52,855 nt of DNA from Treponema sp. (lineage in GTDB: Bacteria; Spirochaetota; Spirochaetia; Treponematales; Treponemataceae). A model generated the notes under the pieces. That model saw nothing but the letters and a program-made list of their open reading frames with translations, was not told where the DNA came from and made no database searches. Positions within the stretch are counted from its first letter, which is position 1. Each line of letters starts with the position of its first letter. The stretch is taken from positions 1 through 52,855 of the forward strand of contig JAGCVK010000053.1 of assembly GCA_017962415.1 (NCBI GenBank). Reading direction: 5' to 3'. Of this stretch, positions 31,767 through 40,910 are shown in pieces. Both the position numbers and the translations under genes were made by a program.

Positions 31767-33526
31767 TAGTCTTCACCCCCTGCAAGGTCTGCGTCTCCAC
31801 TTCCCTGCTGCTGTGATTCATAAACTTCGCGATAAATCTTATTTGATTTTAAAAGTTCTTCATGATTTCCAATTCCGCTTACACTTCCTTCGTCCAAAAC
31901 AATAATTTTGTCTGCGTCTTTTACAGAAGAAATGCGCTGAGCAATAATGATTTTTGTAGTTTGCGGAGCAAGCTCTTTAAGAGCTCCACGAATTCGCCCT
32001 TCAGTTGCTGTATCAACAGCTGATGTACTGTCATCGAGAATCAGAATTTTTGGATTTTTTAAAAGGGCTCGCGCAATACAAAGCCGCTGTTTTTGGCCGC
32101 CAGAAACATTTACGCCGCCCTGCCCAAGCATTGTGTCGTAACCTTCTGGAAACGAATTGATAAAACTGTCTGCGTCGGCTGCTTTGCAAGCTGCAAAAAT
32201 CTGCTGGTCTGTTGCGTTTTCGTTTCCCCAGCGCAAATTGTCGCGAATTGTTCCGCTAAACAAAACATTTTTTTGAAGCACCATTGCAACGCTATCGCGC
32301 AAAACTGTAATATCATAATCGCGAACATCAACTCCGCCAATTTTTACCGAACCGTTCAAAACATCATAAAGTCGCGGCAAAAGAGCCACAAGTGAACTTT
32401 TTGAAGAACCTGTACTTCCAATAATTCCAACAACTTCGCCGCTTTTTATTTCAAGATTAATATTTTTTAGAATGCAATTATCGTCTCGCTTAGCGTAGCT
32501 AAAATCAACATTGTTAAAACTAACAGAACCGTCGCAAACCTGCATAACAGGATTTTTTGGATTTTTGATTTCAGGAACTTCGTCCAAAACTTCAACAATT
32601 CGCTGATTTGAAGCCTGAACCATTACAAGCGAAACAAAAACCATTCCAAGAAACATAATAGAAGAAAGCACTTGAGTTACATAAGTAAAAAAGCTGATCA
32701 GCTCGCCGCTAAGCATAAAACCGCCAATCACAAGTTTTCCGCCAAACCATACAACAGCAATCATAGAAAGATACATTACAAACTGCATAATCGGCATCAT
32801 AAAAATAATGCATTTTTCGGCATTTACTTGCGCCGCACGAACTCCGTCGGCAGCTTTGCGAAATTTTTCTTCTTCATAAGTGCCGCGAACGTACGCTTTT
32901 ACAATTCTAATTCCAATAAGATTTTCCTGAATTGCACCGTTTAAAACATCAATTTTTTTCATCATCTTTTTAAAACGAGGATGCGCAATTGTAGAAATTG
33001 TCAAAATCGAAATCACAATTACCGGAATCGAAATCAAAAAAAGCACAGCAAGTTTTGAATTGATTTTAAAAGCCATAATAGTTCCGGCAAGCAGCATAAA
33101 AGGAGTTCTAACGCACATATGAATCAGCATTCGGTAAACATTCTGCGCCATATTTACATCGGTTGTAAGTCTTGTTACAAGCGACGCTGTGCTAAAACGG
33201 TCTATATTTGCAAAAGAAAAAGTCTGTATTTTTCTAAAAAGTCTTTGGCGCAAAGTGCAGGCAAAACCTTGAGCTGCCACCGTTGAAAAGCGGGTTCCAA
33301 GCATACCAAAAGTAAGCGAAACTAAAGCAAGGCCAATCATAAGAGCGCCGTATTTTGCAACAAACGGCAAATCTTTTTGTGCAATGCCAACATCAATAAT
33401 TTTGGCCATTATAAATGGAATTACAACTTCCATTAAAACTTCGCCAATCATAACAATTGGCGAAAGAATCGAATTAATTATATAACGCTTGCCAAGTCCT
33501 TTAACAAGTTTTCTGATAGTAGACAT
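31766..33526 (-). CDS. ABC exporter subunit, degenerate ATPase half
   Basis: A 586-residue half-transporter with six membrane helices and an ATPase domain. Walker A is GSTGSSKSS, with Ser in place of the usual Gly before Lys; the signature is VSGGQKQR; Walker B is ILILDDSTSAVD, with Asp in place of the catalytic Glu. These substitutions mark the noncatalytic site of asymmetric heterodimeric exporters, which fits the overlapping canonical partner gene downstream. Start ATG 33526 is at the expected family N-terminus (MSTIRKLVKGLG). Export direction is inferred from family. Confidence 0.92.
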   Translation of the reverse strand: MSTIRKLVKGLGKRYIINSILSPIVMIGEVLMEVVIPFIMAKIIDVGIAQKDLPFVAKYGALMIGLALVSLTFGMLGTRFSTVAAQGFACTLRQRLFRKIQTFSFANIDRFSTASLVTRLTTDVNMAQNVYRMLIHMCVRTPFMLLAGTIMAFKINSKLAVLFLISIPVIVISILTISTIAHPRFKKMMKKIDVLNGAIQENLIGIRIVKAYVRGTYEEEKFRKAADGVRAAQVNAEKCIIFMMPIMQFVMYLSMIAVVWFGGKLVIGGFMLSGELISFFTYVTQVLSSIMFLGMVFVSLVMVQASNQRIVEVLDEVPEIKNPKNPVMQVCDGSVSFNNVDFSYAKRDDNCILKNINLEIKSGEVVGIIGSTGSSKSSLVALLPRLYDVLNGSVKIGGVDVRDYDITVLRDSVAMVLQKNVLFSGTIRDNLRWGNENATDQQIFAACKAADADSFINSFPEGYDTMLGQGGVNVSGGQKQRLCIARALLKNPKILILDDSTSAVDTATEGRIRGALKELAPQTTKIIIAQRISSVKDADKIIVLDEGSVSGIGNHEELLKSNKIYREVYESQQQGSGDADLAGGED

Positions 33527-33577
33527 AATTTAAAAAGTAACAAAAATGATTTTTGATTTCAAGCATTAATTTTACAT

Positions 33578-34267
33578 TTATTTAATCTTTACATTTTCAA
33601 AACCAAGCGAATACATAAACTGTGTGATAATCCGAATTGCGTAATCTTGAGCTTCTTCGAGAACACCTTCGGCAATCATATCTTCTGCAGCCTGATTTTT
33701 TGCCTTTTCGATTTCATCAAAAACTTCTTGAGTTGAAATTGGAACAAACAAGCTTCGTTTTTCATCAAAAATACTTTGGCTCACAATCTCATTTCCCAAC
33801 ATCTCAACCGCAGGCACGCTAAGCGTTATAGTTTTTCCGTCGAGCGAAACGCTGTACGAAACATCAGTTATATCTTCAATTCCAACGCGCACAAGTCCCG
33901 AATATTTTACAATCGCATAACTCTTTGCAAAGCCCGAAGTTTTTTTCATTGTGATAATATCGCTGTATCGATATTTTGCCGTAACAAGTTCCTGGCAAAG
34001 CGAAAGTTGTCTGTCAATTAAAGCAATTTGATTATTAGTTTTTACAGAGAAAAAATCCGCAAATTTTAAATAGCCAAAATAAGAAATTGCGCAAAGCACC
34101 AAACAAACTGTCAAAATACTTACAATTCTAAGAATAATTTTTGTGCCAAGCGAAGTGCCTTTTTTGGCTTTCTCTGAATGCCGCTTTTTTGAAGTGGAAT
34201 TTTCAACTTTACTGCCCTTATTTTGTGATTCAATTTCAGATTTTTTTGATTCTTCAGTATCTTTCAT
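33578..34267 (-). CDS. Membrane-anchored DUF4230-like protein
   Basis: A 229-residue protein: a charged N-terminus (KKRHSEKAKKGTS), one membrane helix (ILRIVSILTVCLVLCAISYFGY), then an extracytoplasmic domain with LCQELVTAKYRYSDI and YSVSLDGKTITLSVPAVEMLG. The pattern matches DUF4230 proteins, whose function is unknown. Start ATG 34267 is chosen; an upstream TTG frame has no site. TATAAT ends 6 nt before ATG 34267. It is divergent from hflK. Confidence 0.72.
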   Translation of the reverse strand: MKDTEESKKSEIESQNKGSKVENSTSKKRHSEKAKKGTSLGTKIILRIVSILTVCLVLCAISYFGYLKFADFFSVKTNNQIALIDRQLSLCQELVTAKYRYSDIITMKKTSGFAKSYAIVKYSGLVRVGIEDITDVSYSVSLDGKTITLSVPAVEMLGNEIVSQSIFDEKRSLFVPISTQEVFDEIEKAKNQAAEDMIAEGVLEEAQDYAIRIITQFMYSLGFENVKIK

Positions 34268-34370
34268 AATTTTATTATAACTCAAATAGATTTTTTTTGT
34301 TGTTTTTTTTTTTATATATTAATATCTTTAAAATAATATTTTTAAAACTAAAATCAGGAGGCTTCAAAAG

Positions 34371-35327
34371 ATGGCTGATGAAGTAAAAGCAAAAAAGGTA
34401 CGCCGCAGCGTAGGGCCGGCACTGCTTTTCTGGTTGATTTTCCTTGTAGTTTGCGTAATTGCAGGATTTTCAAGTGTTTATGTTGTAGATGAAACAGAAA
34501 ATGCGGTAATCACAAGGTTTGGAAAATACACGCAAACGGTAGGCTCCGGACTTCATTTTAAGCTTCCTTTTGGAATCGAAAAAAACTATAACGTTGATAT
34601 TAAAACGCTTCGCGCTGAGCAGTTTGGTTTTAAAACTGTAAAAGCCGGCCGCAACAATGAATACAGAAATAACATTTCCGAAGAATCAGAAATGCTCACC
34701 GGCGACTTAAACATTGTAGATGTTGAATGGGTAATTCAGTACAAAGTTACAGATCCGCGCCAATGGCTTTTTAACGTTTATGAACGCGAACAGACAATCC
34801 GCGATATTTCGCGCTCGGTAATTAACACTTTAGTTGGCGACCGTGCAATTTTTGATGTTATTTCTTCAGACCGTTCAACAATCCAAAATCTTGCGCAAGA
34901 GCAGATGAACGAAAACTTTAAGACTTTAGGACTTGGAATCAACGTAACAACAGTTCAGTTCCAGAACGTAGTTCCGCCGGTAGAAGTTCAGGCCGCTTTT
35001 GAAGACGTAAACAAAGCAAGTCAGGATATGAAGCGCCTTATTAACGAAGGTAAAGAAGAGTACAACAAGGAAATTCCAAAGGCTCAAGGTGAAGCAGACC
35101 GCCAGATTCAAGTTGCAGAAGGTTATGCTGCTGAGCGTGTAAATATGGCAAAAGGTGATGTTGCCCGCTTTAATGCAGTTTACGAAGAATACAGACGCGC
35201 TCCAAAAGCAACAAAAGAGCGAATCTATCTCGAAACAATGAATGAAATTTTTGGCAGCGAAAAGAAGCCTGAACTTATTGACAGCGAACTGAAAAATGTT
35301 CTTCCAATCAAAAATCTTGAAAACTAA
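34371..35327 (+). CDS. hflK: HflK, FtsH-modulating band-7/SPFH protein
   Basis: A 318-residue membrane protein with an N-terminal helix (ALLFWLIFLVVCVIAGFSSVYVV) and a periplasmic SPFH domain (ENAVITRFGKYTQTVGSGLHFKLPFGIE), then a long coiled coil (RLINEGKEEYNKEIPKAQGEADRQI). HflK and HflC form a large cage that modulates the FtsH protease. Start ATG 34371 follows AGGAGG. hflC starts 17 nt after its stop codon. FtsH itself is not in the window. Confidence 0.93.
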   Translation: MADEVKAKKVRRSVGPALLFWLIFLVVCVIAGFSSVYVVDETENAVITRFGKYTQTVGSGLHFKLPFGIEKNYNVDIKTLRAEQFGFKTVKAGRNNEYRNNISEESEMLTGDLNIVDVEWVIQYKVTDPRQWLFNVYEREQTIRDISRSVINTLVGDRAIFDVISSDRSTIQNLAQEQMNENFKTLGLGINVTTVQFQNVVPPVEVQAAFEDVNKASQDMKRLINEGKEEYNKEIPKAQGEADRQIQVAEGYAAERVNMAKGDVARFNAVYEEYRRAPKATKERIYLETMNEIFGSEKKPELIDSELKNVLPIKNLEN

Positions 35328-35344
35328 GGCGGAGGATTACGAAT

Positions 35345-36334
35345 ATGACTAAAGCTATGAAAAAACTTATAGGCTGGCTGATTGCAATTGCCGTTTTATT
35401 TATTCTTTTTGTAATGACAGGGCCATTCTACATTGTAAACGAAGGTCGCCAGGTTGTTATTACCCGCTTCAGTAAAATTGTTGATTCACACGAAGAAGCT
35501 GGCCTTTACATAAAAGTTCCGTTTCTCGACCAGGTAACTGAATATCCAAAACTGATTCTTTCGTTAGACGGAGATCCGCAGAGCATTACAACAAAAGAAA
35601 ATCAGTATATTATTGTAGATACAACTTCGCGCTGGCGCATTTCTGATCCGGTTGCGTTTTATCAGAACTTTCAGACTTTGGATAATGCGTACAACAAACT
35701 TTCTGATATCGTTGATTCCTCTTGCAGAACAGTAATCACTCAAAACAGAATGAGCGAAATCGTGCGTTCTTCAAACATCATCAACGAAAGCAAAAAAAAT
35801 GAATCAGAAAAAGATGAAGAAACTAAAGAAATAGACAAACTTGTAAATGCCGACACAGTAAATGAAATGGTTACAAAAGGCCGCAGCGAACTTTGCCGCC
35901 AGATGACTGTAAAAGCTCAAGAAGAAGTAAAAGGCTGGGGAATTGAACTTTTGGATATTGTTCCACGTCAGGTAAAATATTCAAATGAACTAAATGAATC
36001 AGTTTACAATTCAATGATAAAAGACAGAAATCAGGTTGCGCAGGCTTATCGCTCACTTGGAGAAGGTAAGAAAGCTGAATGGCTTGGTCGCCTTGAAAAT
36101 GACAAGCGAACAATTGCTTCTGAAGCATACCGCAAATCAGAAGAAATAAAAGGTGCTGCCGACGCACAGGCTGCCGCAATTTACGCTTCTGCTTACAATA
36201 AAGACCTTGAATTCTACACATTCTGGAAGAGTATGGAATCTTATAAACAAAATCTAAAAGATTATCCTGCTACTTACAGTACAAAGATGGATTATTTCAA
36301 ATATCTTTATGGAGCTGACGGCAAAAGCCGATAA
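35345..36334 (+). CDS. hflC: HflC, FtsH-modulating band-7/SPFH protein
   Basis: A 329-residue partner of HflK: N-terminal membrane helix (LIGWLIAIAVLFILFVMTGPFYIV), SPFH domain (GRQVVITRFSKIVDSHEEAGLYIKVPF) and coiled coil (EAYRKSEEIKGAADAQAAAIYASAYNKDLEFYTFWKSMESYK, typical of HflC). A charged insertion (NESKKNESEKDEETKEIDK) between strands is longer than usual. Start ATG 35345 follows GGAGG. The next gene follows after 51 nt containing a small hairpin. Confidence 0.94.
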   Translation: MTKAMKKLIGWLIAIAVLFILFVMTGPFYIVNEGRQVVITRFSKIVDSHEEAGLYIKVPFLDQVTEYPKLILSLDGDPQSITTKENQYIIVDTTSRWRISDPVAFYQNFQTLDNAYNKLSDIVDSSCRTVITQNRMSEIVRSSNIINESKKNESEKDEETKEIDKLVNADTVNEMVTKGRSELCRQMTVKAQEEVKGWGIELLDIVPRQVKYSNELNESVYNSMIKDRNQVAQAYRSLGEGKKAEWLGRLENDKRTIASEAYRKSEEIKGAADAQAAAIYASAYNKDLEFYTFWKSMESYKQNLKDYPATYSTKMDYFKYLYGADGKSR

Positions 36335-36349
36335 TCCACGAACGCACAA

Positions 36350-36368
36350 AGGCAAGCTAAGCTTGCCT
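36350..36368. other. Small perfect hairpin between hflC and the next gene
   Basis: AGGCAAGC, loop TAA, GCTTGCCT. There is no T run after it, so it is a weak terminator at best; it may be an RNA processing or attenuation site between the two genes. Confidence 0.45.
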
Positions 36369-36385
36369 AATCACAGGAAATAATT

Positions 36386-38098
36386 ATGAAATTACTAACA
36401 ATAGAAAACAACGAACTTAGATTATGTACAAATCTTGATGAATATGCATTTGGAAAAACAAATTATAATTCATTACTTGATGAACAAGGCATAATTTTTG
36501 ACGGAAAAAACTTTTTTCAATGGGCTTTTGATGAAATAAAATCATTTGCAGCAGAAAAAAACGGAAAATCCGAAAATCTTGTTTTCTATTGTGGAAAAAA
36601 TCCGCTTTCGCAAAATGCACGCACACTTAACGAGCTTTTAAGCGAAGGCGGAAAATCAGCTTTTGCGGCCGCTTTTGCAGTTTGCCGCGCCCTAACCTTT
36701 GCCGCCAAACAAAACTATTCACTTCCCCTGGTCGGCGCGGGCGGAATCCTCGTGGAACTGAACGATGCCGAAAAACCGGAAACTGCAAAAATTCTTTTTG
36801 CACCGCAGAAACTTTTTAGCAATTCAGCAAGTTCGCTTTGCAACAAAGACAAGCTGACTCTTGAAACAGGCTGGCTAAACGAAACGCTAAGCGAACTTCC
36901 GGCCATTTGTTTTGAGCGAGCAGTTATTGTTTACAAACTGCTTTCGGGCCATTTGCCTTTTGAAAACGAAAATCAAACAGAACGAAATGCTGACATTTTA
37001 GACAAAAAATTTTTGCCGCTTGAACTTTGTGTAAATCAAATTGACAAAACTCTTGCTTGCGAAGTAAATAATGCACTAAAACTCAATTCAAGCGCGGTAA
37101 ATCTTCCGGGCAAAAAACAAAAAGGAAAATCAAGCGAAGATTTAAAACCAAATGCAGAATTTCCGCTCGAAAAACTCCAGGCCGCTTTTGAACTTGCTTC
37201 AAAAAATCAAACTTCAAACAAAGATTTTGAAGAAAAAGCTGCAACTTACATCAAAAATCTTGATTCAAAAATCAATGCAAAGCGAAAACTTCGCAGAAAT
37301 TCTACAACAATTTCTATAATTTGCGCAATTATAATCACAATTGCCGCAGTTACCGCAAACACAATCAAAAGCCGCCAAACTGATTATACTTCAATCGGAC
37401 TTACTTCAACGCAAACAATTCAGGCTTATATGAACGCTGCAAATCAAAAAGATACAATGATTCTTTCTGACTTTGGAAGCGGAAAATCGGTTGGACTTTT
37501 TAGCGATATGGTAAGCCGAATGTATATTATGAACAAACAACGGCTTGCGTACAGCAGCGCAGACAACGGTTTTGCAAATCCTGCAAGCTGGCTTTTATTT
37601 ATTACAGACGAAAAAAAATATGAACGTTCCGGCGTTTTTGGAATCACAAATCTAAAAATAGACGAAAAACCAGAATCTTTTGAAGTTGAACTCAAAAAAC
37701 GAAACGAAAATCCTTTGCCACTTACAAGCGAAAACGGAAAAACTCTTGAAAATGGCCAGAATATCACACACGCAATTGAATATTTTATAATTTATCCCGA
37801 CGGAGAAGTTGCAGACTACATTGTTGAAAAAGCAAACGGAACAATCAGCCTGACTTATAAGAAAAACCGCTGGATTATAACTGATTTAAATGTTCAAAAT
37901 ACGCAAATTAATGTTGATTGCGCAAAATTTAAATCTGATTATTTTGAAGCTTTGAATAAAACAGAAGGAAACGCAATTGCCGCCGCAGAACTCCTTCGAG
38001 AAACATATTTTTGGCTGCCAGACAACGAAACACTTCAAAAGGAAAAAGAGCAAATTGATTATCAGCTTGCAAATCCTTATGAAGCATTGGGATTCTAA
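36386..38098 (+). CDS. Membrane protein with a degenerate kinase-like domain
   Basis: A 570-residue protein not recognised as a named family. Residues ~80-290 look like a eukaryote-type kinase fold that has lost its catalysis: the position of the HRD loop reads SLPLVGAGGILVELND, the following strand KILFAPQKLFSN replaces DFG, and FERAVIVYKLLSGHLPFENE matches the helix after the activation loop of kinases. No ATP lysine or catalytic Asp is seen. A membrane helix (TTISIICAIIITIAAVTANTI, about 306-326) is followed by ~240 exported residues. Start ATG 36386 follows AGGAAATAATT. It could be a pseudokinase scaffold. Confidence 0.68.
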   Translation: MKLLTIENNELRLCTNLDEYAFGKTNYNSLLDEQGIIFDGKNFFQWAFDEIKSFAAEKNGKSENLVFYCGKNPLSQNARTLNELLSEGGKSAFAAAFAVCRALTFAAKQNYSLPLVGAGGILVELNDAEKPETAKILFAPQKLFSNSASSLCNKDKLTLETGWLNETLSELPAICFERAVIVYKLLSGHLPFENENQTERNADILDKKFLPLELCVNQIDKTLACEVNNALKLNSSAVNLPGKKQKGKSSEDLKPNAEFPLEKLQAAFELASKNQTSNKDFEEKAATYIKNLDSKINAKRKLRRNSTTISIICAIIITIAAVTANTIKSRQTDYTSIGLTSTQTIQAYMNAANQKDTMILSDFGSGKSVGLFSDMVSRMYIMNKQRLAYSSADNGFANPASWLLFITDEKKYERSGVFGITNLKIDEKPESFEVELKKRNENPLPLTSENGKTLENGQNITHAIEYFIIYPDGEVADYIVEKANGTISLTYKKNRWIITDLNVQNTQINVDCAKFKSDYFEALNKTEGNAIAAAELLRETYFWLPDNETLQKEKEQIDYQLANPYEALGF

Positions 38099-38140
38099 AG
38101 ATATTTTTTTATTTTGACACTTTTATCACATTTTGTCATA

Positions 38141-38169
38141 TTGACACTTGCATAACGTTTTACTATTAT
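38141..38169 (+). promoter_or_regulatory. Promoter of the carboxyltransferase gene with upstream direct repeats
   Basis: TTGACA (38141-38146), 17-nt spacer, TATTAT (38164-38169). The -35 region TTGACACTT is repeated 27 nt upstream (TTTTGACACTTTT at 38113-38124) with TTTTGTCAT between them, so the interval 38113-38150 may hold a repressor or activator site. Confidence 0.7.
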
Positions 38170-38197
38170 TAAAACATCAATAACGCGAGGTTATTTT

Positions 38198-39688
38198 ATG
38201 GAATACAATGTTGAAAAACAGCATGCAAAGGGCAAACTTCATGCCATTGAGCGCATTAATGCTCTTTGCGACAAAGATTCTTTCGTAGAAACATATCAGG
38301 GTGTAAAACACAACTGCACCAGCTTTGGAATGGACAAAAAAGACATTCCTTATGACGGTGTAATCACAGGATTTGGTAAAATAAACGGACGTAAAGTTGC
38401 AGTTTACGCACAGGACTTTACAGTTCAGGGTGGTTCACTTGGTCATATGCACGGCCGCAAAATTGCAGACCTTACAAAAATGGCAATTGATGCACGCTGC
38501 CCTGTAATTGGAATTAACGATTCGGGCGGAGCTCGTATTCAGGAAGGCGTTGAAGCGCTCGGCGGTTACGGTAATGTATTCAATCAGAACGTTCGCGCTT
38601 CTGGTGCTATTCCTCAGATTTCTATTATCGCAGGACCTTGTGCCGGTGGTGCTGTTTACTCACCTGGAATTACAGACTTTATCTTTACAGTTGATAAAGT
38701 TACTCAGATGTTCATTACAGGACCAAAAGTTGTAAAATCTGTAATGTTTATGGATATTTCTGCAGAAGATTTGGGTGGTGCAAATATTCACGCACAGAAG
38801 TCTGGTGTTTCACACTTCCGCTGTGAATCCGAAAATGACTGCTATAAAACAGTTCGCCAGCTTTTGGACTACATTCCACACTACTATGGCGATAAAATCA
38901 CACCAAACGAAAAATTCAAGTTTGATGAAAAGAAAGCCGCAAAGAAAATCAAGGAAATTATGCCGGAAAATCCACGCCAGGGTTACGACGTTCGCGAAGT
39001 AATCAACTGCGTAATCGACGAAGATTCATTCCTTGAAATTATGAAGGAATTTGCTATTAACTGCGTAGTTGGTTTTGGTAAAATCGAAGGCCGCACAGTT
39101 GGTATTGTTGCTAACAACCCTAAGGGAGTTGGTGGCGTTTTGGATTGCGATGCTTCTGATAAGATTGCCCGCTTTATCCGCTACTGCGACAGTTTTGATA
39201 TTCCACTTTTGACTTTCGTTGATGTTCCAGGCTTTATACCAGGACCTCAGGAAGAACAGAAAGGTATTATCCGCCACGGTGCAAAGGTAATTTACGCTTA
39301 CAGCGAAGCTACTGTACCAAAGTTGACTGTAATTTTGCGCAAGGCTTACGGTGGAGCGTATATTGCAATGTGTTCAAAACACCTTGGAGCAGACTTTGTT
39401 TACGCCTGGCCAAAATCAGAAATTGCTGTAATGGGTGCTGAAGGTGCTATTGAAATTCTTTTTGCAAAGGAATTGAAAGATCCTAATAAAGCAGCTGAAG
39501 TTCAGGCAGCAACAGAAAAATATAAGAATGAAATTATGACTCCTTATATTGCTGCTGAACGCGGTTATATTACTGAAATCATTCAGCCGGAAGATACTCG
39601 AAAGCGCATTGTTGCAAGCTTCGACTTCCTTGAAACAAAGATTTTCACAAATAAACCGTTGAAAAAGCACGGAAATATTCCACTTTAA
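38198..39688 (+). CDS. Biotin-dependent acyl-CoA carboxyltransferase subunit
   Basis: A 496-residue crotonase-fold carboxyltransferase that moves carboxyl from biotin to an acyl-CoA or back. Both domains are present: N-terminal FTVQGGSLGHMHGRKIADL, INDSGGARIQEGVEAL and AGPCAGGAVYSPGITDF; C-terminal VDVPGFIPGPQEEQKGIIRHGAK and RKAYGGAYIAMCSKHLGAD. It matches propionyl-CoA carboxylase beta and methylmalonyl-CoA decarboxylase alpha. No biotin carrier or membrane subunit gene is beside it, so partners must be elsewhere. Start ATG 38198 follows GAGG. Confidence 0.92.
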   Translation: MEYNVEKQHAKGKLHAIERINALCDKDSFVETYQGVKHNCTSFGMDKKDIPYDGVITGFGKINGRKVAVYAQDFTVQGGSLGHMHGRKIADLTKMAIDARCPVIGINDSGGARIQEGVEALGGYGNVFNQNVRASGAIPQISIIAGPCAGGAVYSPGITDFIFTVDKVTQMFITGPKVVKSVMFMDISAEDLGGANIHAQKSGVSHFRCESENDCYKTVRQLLDYIPHYYGDKITPNEKFKFDEKKAAKKIKEIMPENPRQGYDVREVINCVIDEDSFLEIMKEFAINCVVGFGKIEGRTVGIVANNPKGVGGVLDCDASDKIARFIRYCDSFDIPLLTFVDVPGFIPGPQEEQKGIIRHGAKVIYAYSEATVPKLTVILRKAYGGAYIAMCSKHLGADFVYAWPKSEIAVMGAEGAIEILFAKELKDPNKAAEVQAATEKYKNEIMTPYIAAERGYITEIIQPEDTRKRIVASFDFLETKIFTNKPLKKHGNIPL

Positions 39689-39697
39689 TCAATGTAT

Positions 39698-39722
39698 GGG
39701 GCTCAGAAATGAGCCCTTTATT
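39698..39722 (+). terminator. Terminator after the carboxyltransferase gene
   Basis: GGGCTCA, loop GAAA, TGAGCCC, then TTTATTATTT. A strong short hairpin with T-rich tail 10 nt after the stop codon. Confidence 0.85.
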
Positions 39723-39734
39723 ATTTAACTGTAA

Positions 39735-39891
39735 ATTTTAGGGATTTCAAAAATGCGGGTCCCAGCGACGGCAAAAAAATAAGTTATCCCCCCACCTTTC
39801 ACTTGGCGCTGGAGCTTCGCCAGCGCCTGCGTTGGCGGGGTCCCCCCTTATTCTTTTTGCCTGCGTCCCACATTTTTGAAATCCCTAAAAT
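39735..39891. repeat. 157-bp palindrome with perfect 21-bp ends
   Basis: The ends at 39735-39755 and 39871-39891 are perfect 21-nt inverted repeats (AGGGATTTCAAAAATG / CATTTTTGAAATCCCT core). The inner part pairs further (GGCAAAAAAATAAG / CTTATTCTTTTTGCC) and holds a GGCGCTGG..CCAGCGCC hairpin. No coding sequence is visible. It occupies the convergent gap with the next palindrome. Confidence 0.7.
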
Positions 39892-39974
39892 TATAATAAA
39901 TATAGAGATCTTATAAGTTTCTGAGCCACATACCCTTCTTCCACATATTTACTTTTCTAGATTTCTGAAAATAT

Positions 39975-40115
39975 GATGATTAGGCACGGAGCAGAAAAAG
40001 CCCGAAGACTGCATTGAGCCGATACTACCAGTACGTGCCTCGCACTAAATACAGAGCGAAGCACCGAGGCTCACCCGCAGTCTTTGGGCTTTTTCGGCGG
40101 GAGTGACTAATCATC
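39975..40115. repeat. 141-bp palindrome overlapping the end of the laccase-domain gene
   Basis: Arms GATGATTAGGCAC and GTGACTAATCATC, then AAAAAGCCCGAAGACTGC (39995-40012) with GCAGTCTTTGGGCTTTTT (40077-40094), which pair with one G-T position. Its right arm encodes the last codons and stop of the 40107-40910 gene, so the palindrome may have been shaped by that gene or may have trimmed its end. Confidence 0.65.
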
Positions 40116-40910
40116 AAATTTACAACAAATAAACGCAGCCTGGACGGTGAACTTGTCGGGCTGGCCAGCAACGGTGGTTTCGCGGCGGTTTGAGCCGTAG
40201 ATGAAAGTGTTGTCTTTTTGAGTGCAGCAGGTGCACGCAGGGTGAATCCAAATATTTTCATCGGGTACACCGGCCTTTTTTAAGGCCGCAAGATTTGCTT
40301 TTTCAAGAGATAAGCGATAGAGCGCGCCGCTTCCGGTATTCCACGAAACTTCAACGCCACTTTCAAGTGGTTTTATGCACTCTGGAGTAAAATTTTTGCT
40401 AAAGTAGTCGGCGCGCTCCTGGCTTACAATGTAACAGCACTCGCGAATGTGAGGGCCAAGAATCACCAGAAAGTTTTCAGCGCGGGCGCCGTATTCTTTT
40501 TGAGCAAGCTTAATAGCATCAACAGCAATACCAGTTCCTTTCCACCCCGAATGTACAATTCCAAAAACGCCCGTTTCGCTATCATACAAATAAACAGGCA
40601 TACAATCCGCAACAGTTACGCTTGGCACAAGCAGTTCATTTTTAGTAATAATACCGTCACCAATTTTACCTTTTGTGTCGCCCGCCTCTTTTACATTATA
40701 AACAATATGAGTATGATCCAGCTGAAGCGGAACAATAGTTCCAAGCGGATTCAAAACTAAGTCGCGTCTTTCATTTTTTTCATTCCAGCGAAAGCGCATT
40801 GAACCGGCAGCCTTTAGTGTTAAACCACAAACCGGAGAATCATCTACAATTTTGCCGTTGCGCCGAAATTTATAGAATTCAAATTTTTTGTTATCGGTCG
40901 GTTGCAGCAT
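40107..40910 (-). CDS. pgeF: Laccase-domain protein (YfiH/PgeF family)
   Basis: A 267-residue copper- or zinc-site oxidoreductase-like protein of the YfiH group, variously described as polyphenol oxidase, purine nucleoside phosphorylase or peptidoglycan-editing factor. Motifs include VTVADCMPVYLYD, GIVHSGWKGTGIAVDAIKL and ILGPHIRECCYIV, which supply the metal-binding His and Cys residues. Start ATG 40910, after CTGGAG; a TTG one codon upstream is also in frame. The start overlaps the end of the upstream gene by 20 nt, so translation is likely coupled. Confidence 0.87.
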   Translation of the reverse strand: MLQPTDNKKFEFYKFRRNGKIVDDSPVCGLTLKAAGSMRFRWNEKNERRDLVLNPLGTIVPLQLDHTHIVYNVKEAGDTKGKIGDGIITKNELLVPSVTVADCMPVYLYDSETGVFGIVHSGWKGTGIAVDAIKLAQKEYGARAENFLVILGPHIRECCYIVSQERADYFSKNFTPECIKPLESGVEVSWNTGSGALYRLSLEKANLAALKKAGVPDENIWIHPACTCCTQKDNTFIYGSNRRETTVAGQPDKFTVQAAFICCKFDD

